A stretch of DNA of 5,557 nt from JBFMAE01 sp040756085 (GCA_040756085.1 JBFMAE010000113.1:1-5557), one strand, 5' to 3'. Counted from the stretch's first letter, positions 1 through 4,853 are shown. Notes: generated by a model from the letters alone, not told the origin. Program-made: numbers and translations.

Positions 1-156
1 CACGGAAAAGGGAAAGGGGTTCAAAGGCAGATCGTCCACGACTTCCTCAAAAAATCTCCTCTTGTCGCATCCTTCAGACAGGCACCGCCTGGGGCAGGCT
101 CATGGGGTGCCACGATTGTCACCCTGAAAAAAGATGTATCTAAAATCTTGCAATAA
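1..156 (+). CDS. mutS2: Smr-domain C-terminus, probably MutS2 (5' end outside window)
   Basis: This is the last 51 codons of a gene entering from the left, ending at TAA 154-156. The peptide opens with HGKGKG and continues VQRQIVHDFLKK, then VASFRQAPPG and GATIVTL. This is the order of the C-terminal half of the Smr domain: the HGxGxG motif, a helix, then the final strands. Smr domains close MutS2 proteins and also occur in shorter stand-alone Smr proteins; in MutS2 they are linked to nucleic-acid nicking and to ribosome-collision rescue. I favour MutS2 because the spacing from HGKG to the end and the 'SFRxxxPGxGxxGATIV' ending fit its tail. The MutS and ATPase parts are outside the window, so a small Smr protein cannot be excluded. 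A rubrerythrin fragment begins almost at the stop codon, which is an unusual junction. Confidence 0.8.
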   Translation, partial: HGKGKGVQRQIVHDFLKKSPLVASFRQAPPGAGSWGATIVTLKKDVSKILQ

Positions 157-158
157 GA

Positions 159-308
159 GACTTTCACGATTATTATAAAAAAGATAAGTCGGTGGTCTGG
201 CGTTGTCGGAATTGCGGTTATCTGCACGAGGGCACGGAAGCCCCACAGACCTGTCCGGCTTGCAATCTTCCGCAGGCCTACTTCGAACTTCTGGCAGAAA
301 ACTGGTAA
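159..308 (+). pseudogene. rbr: Rubrerythrin remnant: C-terminal rubredoxin-like domain only
   Basis: Reading the frame that ends at TAA 306-308 gives FHDYYKKDKSVVW, then CRNCGYLHEG, EAPQTCPAC, and the ending QAYFELLAENW. This is the classic rubrerythrin tail: two CxxC knuckles (204-215 and 252-263) that bind one iron in the rubredoxin-like domain. The N-terminal four-helix diiron domain, normally about 130-140 residues, is missing. The frame is closed by a stop at 141-143, and no ATG, or RBS-supported GTG or TTG, lies before the first knuckle. Rubrerythrin acts as a cytoplasmic NAD(P)H-linked peroxide reductase in anaerobes; without the diiron domain this remnant could not do so. The left boundary is approximate because homology fades at the MutS2 stop codon. 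I infer a deletion that removed the 5' part of the gene. Confidence 0.83.
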
Positions 309-330
309 ACTCTAAAGAATGAATTTCAAA

Positions 331-429
331 GTCCAAAATCCAAAACCACATTTGAGTTTTGGATTTGATTTGACATTTGACGCCGTCATCCAAAGCCAGA
401 CTATGGCGACGGACGAGCTTTGACATTTG
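331..429. repeat. AT-rich stem-loop followed by an 11-bp direct repeat pair
   Basis: AAATCCAAAAC (336-346) pairs perfectly with GTTTTGGATTT (356-366) around a 9-nt loop, so the DNA or RNA can form an 11-bp stem. There is no T tract after it, which argues against a simple intrinsic terminator. TTTGACATTTG then occurs twice, at 369-379 and 419-429, exactly 50 bp apart. The 39 bp between the copies are GC-rich compared with the surroundings and carry a weak inverted pair, CCGTC (383-387) and GACGG (408-412). The layout looks like a short insert within an AT-rich intergenic repeat. No coding potential was recognised here. Confidence 0.5.
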
Positions 430-454
430 GCATTTTAATGATAAGGAGGCCCCC

Positions 455-578
455 ATTAAAGAACGAACAGGGATCATCACCATGAAGGGAACCCTCCCTC
501 ACTCTTGCCGGATATGATGTCAAGGTTAGGGAGAGGGCGGCGGACTATGAAGCCATCCTAAGTGCCTTTGAAAATTGA
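455..578 (+). pseudogene. tpx: Thiol peroxidase N-terminal remnant (lost start, frameshift, truncated)
   Basis: A good ribosome binding site, AAGGAGG (443-449), is followed six bases later by ATT (455-457) where a start codon is expected, and then KERTGIITMKGT. After a one-base frameshift in the C-rich stretch 491-503 the reading continues LTLAGYDVKVRERAADYEAI and LSAFEN to TGA 576-578. This matches the start of Tpx-type atypical 2-Cys peroxiredoxins, whose N-terminus runs 'ERTGxxxxKGxPLTLxGxxxKVGDxAPDF'. The conserved GD and AP of that motif are altered here to RE and AA, as expected of a decaying copy. The catalytic half with both cysteines is absent: after about 40 codons the sequence becomes the leader of the next gene. 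Assignment rests on a short stretch and pattern memory, but start, motif order and RBS agree. Confidence 0.72.
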
Positions 579-582
579 TATG

Positions 583-590
583 AAAGGGGG
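583..590 (+). promoter_or_regulatory. Ribosome binding site setting the start at 598
   Basis: AAAGGGGG lies seven bases before ATG 598-600. The in-frame GTG at 562 lies inside the tpx remnant and has no such site, so 598 is preferred. The choice also puts the signal peptide at the very N-terminus. Confidence 0.7.
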
Positions 591-597
591 TAAAAGA

Positions 598-1137
598 ATG
601 AAGAAAATATGGATGACTTTGACTCTGGCTGTGATCACCCTCTTGATGCTTACGCCCGGTTCTCCTATTTTAGCCGCCAACAAGCCACTTGAAAAAGGCG
701 GGGTGTTGCCGGAGATCAACCTTCCCATCCCAAAGGGTCCAGCCGAAAAGAGCTATCTTGGATTATCCGGTGAGGGTTTTTTCAAAATACCGCAGATTAA
801 GGCAAAGATCGTGTTGGTCGAAATCTTCAGCATGTACTGCCCTTACTGCCAGAAGGATGCTCCCGGGATCAACGAGCTATACAACACGATCGAAAATAAT
901 CCAGATCTCAAGAACAAAATTAAATTAATCGGCATTGGCGCAGGAAACTCCCCCTTTGAAGTTGAGGTGTTCAAAAAAACATATAGTATCCCTTTCCCCC
1001 TCTTCGGAGATAAAGATTTTACCATCCATAAGATGATAGGAGAAGTGAGGACGCCCTTTTTTATCGTTGTCAAAATGAATGAGGATGGAACTCACCAAAT
1101 TGTACACTCCCAACTCGGAGGTTACCCGGGAGCCTAG
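598..1137 (+). CDS. Exported TlpA-like thioredoxin-fold protein, CPYC active site
   Basis: A 179-residue redoxin-family protein, predicted to act outside the cytoplasmic membrane as a thiol-disulfide oxidoreductase. Residues 1-27 form a Sec signal peptide: a KK start, a hydrophobic core, and a probable cleavage near ILAA. There is no lipobox cysteine. The thioredoxin fold follows: strand IVLVEIF (71-77), active site CPYC at 81-84, and the cis-proline in VRTPFF (P153). CPYC is more typical of glutaredoxins than of TlpA proteins, which usually have CxPC. The frame ends at TAG 1135-1137, but the same frame continues PFLELVLKASG to TAA 1171-1173, which looks like the usual last helix of the fold. 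The amber codon therefore probably shortens the protein by 12 codons. An exported peroxiredoxin gene starts 52 bp downstream, so the two are likely an operon and this protein may be its reductant. TlpA/redoxin family membership is secure; the substrate is not known. Confidence 0.85.
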   Translation: MKKIWMTLTLAVITLLMLTPGSPILAANKPLEKGGVLPEINLPIPKGPAEKSYLGLSGEGFFKIPQIKAKIVLVEIFSMYCPYCQKDAPGINELYNTIENNPDLKNKIKLIGIGAGNSPFEVEVFKKTYSIPFPLFGDKDFTIHKMIGEVRTPFFIVVKMNEDGTHQIVHSQLGGYPGA

Positions 1138-1176
1138 CCCTTTCTGGAACTGGTACTCAAAGCTTCCGGATAAAGT

Positions 1177-1182
1177 AGGAGG
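1177..1182 (+). promoter_or_regulatory. Ribosome binding site setting the start at 1190
   Basis: AGGAGG lies seven bases before ATG 1190-1192. An in-frame ATG at 1079 lies deep inside the preceding gene and would put 37 unrelated residues ahead of the signal peptide, so 1190 is the real start. Confidence 0.85.
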
Positions 1183-1189
1183 ATTCGCT

Positions 1190-1801
1190 ATGAAAAAGAG
1201 AAGGTCCGCTTACTCTATCTTGGCAACTGGAGTTCTCTCTGTAATTATCTTTGCCCCTATGGCCTATGGTCTTTCAGATGCTTTCAAGGAAAATATCTAT
1301 AAGGTGGGAACCCTCAAGCCGATTGACAGCGTTCTGAAAGTGAAGGTGGGGGACCACGCCCCTCACTTCAGTCTCCCTGCAGTTTCTGGGGAGAAGGTTT
1401 CTCTGAGCCAGTACCTGGGAAAAAAGAATGTGGTTCTCTCCTTCGTTCCCGCAGCCTGGACGCCTGTTTGTTCCGATCAGTGGCCCGGTTACAATATTAT
1501 CAAAGATATTTTTGACCAGAAGGATTCTATCCTTCTTGGAATAACGGTTGACAACATCCCGACCCTTTTTGCATGGACCAATCAGATGGGTCAGTTATGG
1601 TTCCCAGTGCTTTCCGACTTCTGGCCCCATGGCGCCGTGGCAAAAAAATATGGCGTATTGCGTTCAAATGGAGTTTCCGAAAGAGCCCTGTTTGTCATTG
1701 ATAAAAAAGGAATCATACGTTATATCGACGTCCACGATATCAACAAGCGACCTCCCCTTGAAGACCTGGTGAATGCGTTAGAGAAAGTAAATAAACGATG
1801 A
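1190..1801 (+). CDS. Exported one-cysteine peroxiredoxin (AhpC/TSA/Bcp-like)
   Basis: A 203-residue thiol peroxidase expected to reduce hydrogen or organic peroxides outside the cytoplasm. Residues 1-27 are a Sec signal peptide with a KKRR start and a probable AYG cleavage. The mature part begins with VKVGDHAPHFSLPAVSG, the usual AhpC/Bcp opening. The catalytic motif PxxxTxxC is seen as PAAWTPVC (residues 87-94), with peroxidatic Cys94 and Thr91. The supporting arginine is R165 in SERALFVID. Trp90 replaces the common Phe. No second cysteine exists in the whole protein, so resolution must use another thiol; the CPYC protein encoded just upstream is the obvious candidate. Most peroxiredoxins are cytoplasmic, so the export signal is noteworthy. 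The last codons, NKR-stop, lie within inverted copies of the 7-bp repeat that fills the downstream spacer, so the C-terminus may have been remodelled by the repeat. Confidence 0.92.
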   Translation: MKKRRSAYSILATGVLSVIIFAPMAYGLSDAFKENIYKVGTLKPIDSVLKVKVGDHAPHFSLPAVSGEKVSLSQYLGKKNVVLSFVPAAWTPVCSDQWPGYNIIKDIFDQKDSILLGITVDNIPTLFAWTNQMGQLWFPVLSDFWPHGAVAKKYGVLRSNGVSERALFVIDKKGIIRYIDVHDINKRPPLEDLVNALEKVNKR

Positions 1802-1810
1802 ACCATGAAC
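1790..1810 (-). repeat. Three inverted copies of the 7-bp unit overlapping a stop codon
   Basis: AATAAAC, GATGAAC and CATGAAC lie end to end at 1790-1810. Read on the minus strand they are GTTCATN-type units like those of the larger array at 1861-1951, but in the opposite orientation. TGAACCATGAAC (1799-1810) is the exact reverse complement of 1938-1949, so the two blocks could fold into one long hairpin. The peroxiredoxin stop codon (1799-1801) is inside this block. Confidence 0.65.
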
Positions 1811-1860
1811 ATCGGAATAATGACCACTTTTGATTCATTACCCTTTATTCCTTTTCCAAA

Positions 1861-1951
1861 GTTTATCGTTCATCGTTCTTTGTTCATCGTTCTTTGTTCA
1901 TCGTTCATTGTTCATTGTTTATCGTTCATTGTACATGGTTCATGGTTCAAA
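1861..1951 (+). repeat. Tandem array of 13 degenerate 7-bp units (GTTCATN)
   Basis: The stretch divides exactly into 13 heptamers, each starting with GT: GTTTATC, GTTCATC, GTTCTTT, GTTCATC, GTTCTTT, GTTCATC, GTTCATT twice, GTTTATC, GTTCATT, GTACATG, GTTCATG, GTTCAAA. Most units differ from the consensus GTTCAT(C/T/G) by no more than one base in the first six positions. The array sits between two convergent genes. Heptamer arrays of this type are known as short tandemly repeated repetitive sequences in cyanobacteria; whether this is a related dispersed family cannot be told from one copy. A frame through the array gives repeated FIVH peptides, which reflects the repeat and not a protein. Confidence 0.85.
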
Positions 1952-1960
1952 CTGTTCGGG

Positions 1961-2437
1961 TTATATTTTGATGATTTCCCCTTCGATCTTTTCCTCGATA
2001 TGCAGGATGCCGAGAGTGGGTCGATGAATAAAAGAACGGGTAAGAGAACCGGGGTTAAAGAATAAAATATTTTTCACCTGGTGATTGGCTGGTGTATGGG
2101 TATGGCCGTAAACAATCGCATCGACTTCATCGAACTCCTTCCTGACCCTCGACTCTATCCCAAAGGGTGAACCTCCCCCATGGATCAGGCCGATCCGAAA
2201 TTCCCCCAGTGCAACGATCCTCTTCTGGGGAAATGCCTTCCGGATCTCCGGCGGATCCATATTGCCGCAGACAGCAATCAGCTCTTTCTGGCCTGAAAGA
2301 TACTCCGCAACGCTCCAATTGATAAAATCCCCTGCATGTAGGACCTTATCCACCTTCTTAAAATAAGTCTCGATGGCCTTTTTAAATTCTTCGTTGGGTT
2401 CCCTTAGGTGAGTATCCGAAATCACACCGATCTTCAT
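1961..2437 (-). CDS. YfcE-family metallophosphoesterase
   Basis: A 158-residue single-domain calcineurin-like phosphoesterase of the YfcE/MJ0936 group, cytoplasmic, with a two-metal site that hydrolyses phosphodiesters; the natural substrate of this group is generally uncertain. All metal-binding motifs are present in order: DTH (D8, H10), HAGDF (D37), CGNMD (N59), HGGG (H86) and GHTH (H112, H114). The length is normal for the family and the start MKIGVISDTH is typical. On its strand GGAGGT lies seven bases before the ATG at 2435-2437, which supports the start. The gene is convergent with the peroxiredoxin and separated from it by the heptamer array. Sixteen bases upstream ends an apparent truncated frame, so the gene was probably once second in an operon and may have lost its original promoter. 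Confidence 0.93.
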   Translation of the reverse strand: MKIGVISDTHLREPNEEFKKAIETYFKKVDKVLHAGDFINWSVAEYLSGQKELIAVCGNMDPPEIRKAFPQKRIVALGEFRIGLIHGGGSPFGIESRVRKEFDEVDAIVYGHTHTPANHQVKNILFFNPGSLTRSFIHRPTLGILHIEEKIEGEIIKI

Positions 2438-2453
2438 CTTTTTTACCTCCGGG

Positions 2454-2630
2454 TCAAGTCTTAAGGCTTGGGGATTGCTTCATTTGACGCACATGCTGCT
2501 TGAGATTTTCCATCGAAATCGTATCTTTCATGTCAGGGTTTTTTCCATCTCCCATCAAGAAAAGGTTAAGGGAAATACCAAATGGGTAATTCGAAATCCC
2601 ATGATCTGAAGCCAGTCGGGCATATGTTAT
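2454..2630 (-). pseudogene. Tail of an unrecognised protein (58-codon open frame, no start)
   Basis: On the minus strand a frame closed by a stop at 2631-2633 runs for 58 codons to TGA 2454-2456. It reads YARLASDHGISNYPFGISLN, then LFLMGDGKNPDMKD and TISMENLKQHVRQMKQ. The composition is protein-like, with a globular part and a charged amphipathic C-terminal helix. I do not recognise the family. The only ATG starts (2553-2555 and further inside) lack a ribosome binding site, so it is more likely the end of a larger gene than a 33-residue protein. Its stop lies 16 bp before the phosphoesterase start, an operon-like spacing, and its upstream end lies about 30 bp from a palindromic element, which may mark the event that removed the rest. 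Confidence 0.4.
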
Positions 2631-2661
2631 TTAAAAAAAGATGTTCTGTCAATTTCCAATA

Positions 2662-2847
2662 CAGAGATTTCTGAAAAAGTCCAGAAATCTCTGATTACAC
2701 CCCTGCCTACCGCAGGCAGGGATTAGGAACCGATTACACAGATGCGAATGCATTGAAAAATCATGAAAATCTGCGTAATCATCTTTTAAAATCCCTGCCT
2801 GCGGCAGGCAGGTGTGTAATCAAAAGATCGTGTAGTAATTTTTCAGA
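2662..2847. repeat. Compound palindromic element with 33-bp inverted arms (MITE/REP-like)
   Basis: Several nested inverted repeats fill this stretch. CAGAGATTTCTG (2662-2673) pairs perfectly with 2682-2693 around an 8-nt loop. Positions 2692-2724 and 2790-2822 are 33-bp arms in inverse orientation matching at 31 of 33 positions. Each arm holds its own hairpin: CCCTGCCT/AGGCAGGG at 2701-2721, and CCTGCCTG/CAGGCAGG at 2794-2812. Between the arms GATTACACAGAT (2732-2743) pairs with 2769-2780 at 11 of 12 positions. TCTGAAAAA (2670-2678) recurs inverted at 2839-2847. No transposase is encoded. The design fits a non-autonomous dispersed element (MITE, or a REP/BIME-like unit) or a strong structured RNA; the first is preferred. 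It occupies most of the 262 bp between the minus-strand gene tail and the GemA-like gene. Confidence 0.75.
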
Positions 2848-2860
2848 GCTCTTATACATA

Positions 2861-2889
2861 TTCATTTTCTATCCATTTTATTCTATAAT
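2861..2889 (+). promoter_or_regulatory. Possible promoter of the GemA-like gene
   Basis: TATAAT at 2884-2889 is a perfect -10 hexamer, but the -35 position 17 bp upstream (TTCATT, 2861-2866) matches only three of six bases. Transcription would start near 2896, which is inside the gene if GTG 2893 is the start and just ahead of it if GTG 2905 is used. The surrounding AT richness makes chance likely. Confidence 0.3.
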
Positions 2890-2892
2890 TAA

Positions 2893-3360
2893 GTGGGGGT
2901 TAGGGTGGTCATTGGACGGAAGAAGAAGGCGCTTGTCCATATTGCCAAGGAAGATCTCCATCTCAATGATGAATCTTATCGGGAGATTCTTAAAGGAGTG
3001 GCAGGGGTGGAGAGCGCAGCCCAGTTGACCAGGAAAGGTTTTGAAAAGGTGATGAAACGTTTCCAAAAAATGGGATTTAAGGGCCTCCTCCCTTATCCAT
3101 ACCATCCGGTGCCCAAAGGACGACTCATTCCTGCCGGCAGCCCCCAAGGCTTGGAATCGATCACTTCGAGCCAGCAGGATTTCATCGCTTATCTTTTTGA
3201 AAAATTAAACTGGGAAGAAGGCCATTACCATGCATTCTGCAAGCGGATCATTAAAAAACCCGATCCTCTGACCAAGCGAGATGGGCAAAAGATCATCATC
3301 GCCTTGATGGCCATATTGAGAAAGAGAGTTTTATCTTTACGGAAGAGGAGAAATTCATGA
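2893..3360 (+). CDS. GemA/DUF1018-like protein (Mu phage gp16 family)
   Basis: A 155-residue basic protein. Its N-terminal half, RKKKALVHIAKEDLHLNDES, then YREILKGVAGVESAAQLTRK and GFEKVMKRFQKMGFKG, matches the GemA/DUF1018 pattern 'IHIAKxxLxLdDdtYRxiL...G..Saa.Lt....vi..l...GF'. The second half, TSSQQDFIAYLFEKLNW, then HAFCKRIIKK and LTKRDGQKIIIAL, matches the C-terminal module of the same family. In phage Mu the GemA product modulates host gene expression and DNA relaxation. Here no other phage gene is seen, so it may be a domesticated or relic copy. The start is GTG 2893, or GTG 2905 (151 residues), which has a G-rich stretch (2895-2899) five bases ahead; neither has a strong site. Its stop overlaps the next start (ATGA, 3357-3360), suggesting translational coupling with the BFN-PDZ gene. 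Confidence 0.78.
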   Translation: MGVRVVIGRKKKALVHIAKEDLHLNDESYREILKGVAGVESAAQLTRKGFEKVMKRFQKMGFKGLLPYPYHPVPKGRLIPAGSPQGLESITSSQQDFIAYLFEKLNWEEGHYHAFCKRIIKKPDPLTKRDGQKIIIALMAILRKRVLSLRKRRNS

Positions 3361-4151
3361 GAAAATATTGGAATTGGAAGATAGGTTTGGTGGGACTTTT
3401 ACTCGTCTCTTTTGTGCTCATCTCCTTGGGTAAGGAAACACCTCCTCCCTTCATTGAAATGGAGGTGAAGGGGGTTAGGCTGGATGTCTTCGGACAGAAT
3501 CCGGTTGTCATCCTTACCGACAAGGGGGGTAAGAAGGCCCTTCCCATCTGGATCGGCCTTCTTGAGGCCAATGCAATTGATAAGGAACTAAAAAATATCA
3601 CCTCCCAGAGACCCATGACCCACGACCTCCTCCATTCTATTCTGGCACAGACTCAGGTCAAGGTAAAAGAGGTAAAAATAGTCGCCCTAAAAGAACATAC
3701 CTACTATGCAACACTCTTTCTGATATTGAACAAAGGTCTGATTGAAGTCGATGCTCGACCCAGCGATGCCATCATCCTCTCATTGAAATCTAAAACACCG
3801 ATCTTTGTCTCATCCAAGATTCTCGACGAACAAGGAGTCACCCTTACCAAGAAGAATGTCACTGGAGAGCGATATGGGATTCGAATTCAGGAACTCACTC
3901 CCGCCTTAGCCTCCCACTTTAACTTCAAGGGCCAAAAGGGGGTATTGGTTTCAGAGGTCGTTTCAGGCAGTGCCTCAGAGGCTTCTGACATCAAAACAGG
4001 AGATATCATTACCAAAGTCAACTTCAAAGAAGTGGGAGGTGTTCACGAATTTGAAGAAGCCTTTGACGCAGTCAAGGGGGCCAGTTCGGTTCGAATTACA
4101 CTTTTTAGAGATGATAAATTTCAGGAATTAAATCTATTCCTGAAACCCTGA
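3357..4151 (+). CDS. Membrane-anchored bifunctional nuclease (BFN/DUF151) domain with C-terminal PDZ domain
   Basis: A 264-residue protein in three parts. Residues 8-25 are one hydrophobic segment after MRKYWNWK, acting as a signal peptide or N-terminal anchor that would place the rest outside the cytoplasm. Residues 32-162 are a BFN (DUF151) domain with its hallmarks: FIEMEVKGVRLDVFGQNPVV, LPIWIGLLEANAID (62-75), RPMTHDLL (85-92), and VDARPSDAIILSL (131-143) followed by PIFVSSKILDE. Residues 172-262 are a PDZ domain, with GVLVSEVVSGSASEASDIKTGD and IITKVNFKEV. BFN proteins are reported to have RNase and DNase activity in plants; bacterial members are poorly characterised. Most bacterial BFN proteins are soluble and lack PDZ, so this arrangement is unusual. 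PDZ domains bind C-terminal peptides, suggesting a protein partner in the envelope. GAGGAG (3345-3350) lies six bases before ATG 3357, and the gene overlaps the GemA-like gene by four bases. Confidence 0.93.
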   Translation: MRKYWNWKIGLVGLLLVSFVLISLGKETPPPFIEMEVKGVRLDVFGQNPVVILTDKGGKKALPIWIGLLEANAIDKELKNITSQRPMTHDLLHSILAQTQVKVKEVKIVALKEHTYYATLFLILNKGLIEVDARPSDAIILSLKSKTPIFVSSKILDEQGVTLTKKNVTGERYGIRIQELTPALASHFNFKGQKGVLVSEVVSGSASEASDIKTGDIITKVNFKEVGGVHEFEEAFDAVKGASSVRITLFRDDKFQELNLFLKP

Positions 4152-4372
4152 TCCAAACTGAAAAAGTATTTTAAGATGTCCAAGGAAGAAGTGGCACTCT
4201 GGTTTGCAGATCTTCTCGTCCCTCATCCAACCTAACGCCTTCGATTTTCACCCTTTTACTCCTATTATTACCCTTTGATCGCCTTATGGGTCTTTTCGTC
4301 ACCAGACTGTTTGTAAAACACAATCCGTCAGATAAGATAATCGCAAAACCCTAAGAAGAAAGGAGTAAAGGT
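4152..4372 (+). other. Intergenic spacer with one weak promoter candidate
   Basis: The 221-bp spacer holds no recognised gene, hairpin terminator or RNA. The best promoter-like pair ahead of the DUF2141 gene is TTGTAA (4311-4316) and TAAGAT (4333-4338), 16 bp apart, each matching four of six consensus bases. The end carries AAGGAG (4360-4365), seven bases before ATG 4373. Confidence 0.3.
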
Positions 4373-4816
4373 ATGCATCTCAAAAAAATCATCATCGTCT
4401 CCATCTTGTTTCTGGCACTATTACAAATCCCTGGATTGGCTCAAGAAAGAAGGTTTACTGTAAAGGGCGAAATCAGTTTTCCGAAGAAAGGTGCTATCAT
4501 TATTCAACTCTTAACAAAAGAGGAATTTGAAAGTAATAAAGACTCTCAATTCGCATCAATAATAGAAGTCGGTCCGGAGGATTTAAAGAAGGGGAAGACT
4601 TCTTTCTCATTTACGAATGTTCCTGAAGGAACGTATGGTATCAAATGTTTTCAAGACCTAAATGTTAATAAAACCTTGGATAAAGGCGCCTTCGGTCCAG
4701 AAGAACCATGGGGAATGTATCGGCCAAGCAGGCCAGCTTTCAGGGCGCCCAGGTTTGAAGAGATCGCTTTCAAAGTTGATCAGGACATTACCGATATCAA
4801 ACTTGAACTTAAGTAG
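4373..4816 (+). CDS. Exported DUF2141-family protein
   Basis: A 147-residue protein with a clear Sec signal peptide (MHLKKIIIVSILFLALL, probable cleavage after GLA at residue 23), so it is periplasmic or secreted. The mature part is a beta-sandwich-like domain of the DUF2141 family. Family marks are the strand FTVKGEISFPKKGAIIIQL, the turn VPEGTYGIKCFQDLN (83-97), and the segment WGMYRPSRPAFRAPRFEEIA (113-132), which ends with short strands DITDIKLELK. DLNVNKTLDKG (95-105) resembles the DxNxNxxLD loop seen across the family and could bind a cation such as calcium; that is inference. The biochemical function of DUF2141 is unknown. Its stop lies 88 bp before the Tat-exported FAD oxidoreductase gene, so the two may be co-transcribed and work on the same substrate in the envelope. 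Confidence 0.85.
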   Translation: MHLKKIIIVSILFLALLQIPGLAQERRFTVKGEISFPKKGAIIIQLLTKEEFESNKDSQFASIIEVGPEDLKKGKTSFSFTNVPEGTYGIKCFQDLNVNKTLDKGAFGPEEPWGMYRPSRPAFRAPRFEEIAFKVDQDITDIKLELK

Positions 4817-4837
4817 GTGTTCGTTCTTTTCTCCTTA

Positions 4838-4853
4838 ATTGGTGCTGACCAAT
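4838..4853. promoter_or_regulatory. Small dyad ATTGGT-GCTG-ACCAAT, possible operator
   Basis: ATTGGT (4838-4843) and ACCAAT (4848-4853) are perfect inverted halves around GCTG, in the 88-bp gap before the FAD oxidoreductase gene. It could bind a regulator or form a short hairpin. No T run follows, so it is not a normal terminator. Six-base arms can arise by chance. Confidence 0.3.

Noticed and set aside
370..425. Two perfect TTGACA hexamers (370-375 and 420-425) as -35 boxes
   Set aside because: Both are parts of the 11-bp direct repeat, and no acceptable -10 hexamer lies 16-18 bp downstream of either.
100..483. Long minus-strand open frame of 127 codons
   Set aside because: It runs antisense across the rubrerythrin and tpx relics, has no family-like sequence, and the opposite strand explains both ends.
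562..597. GTG 562 as the start of the CPYC redoxin
   Set aside because: It lies within the tpx remnant without a ribosome site and would add 12 residues before a normal signal peptide; ATG 598 has AAAGGGGG at good spacing.
1805..2065. Plus-strand open frame of 86 codons
   Set aside because: Its repeated FIVH and SLFIV peptides are a translation of the heptamer array, and it then overlaps the phosphoesterase antisense.
2753..3028. Plus-strand open frame of 91 codons
   Set aside because: It starts inside the palindromic element and continues out of frame in the GemA-like gene; no ribosome site or recognisable domain.
4176..4235. Small open frame of 19 codons starting MSKEEVALWF
   Set aside because: No ribosome binding site, no known family, and length within chance expectation for the spacer.
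4152..4372. Rho-independent terminator after the BFN-PDZ gene
   Set aside because: No stem followed by a T run was found in the spacer; only short dyads such as TGTTT/AAACA near 4309-4321 exist.
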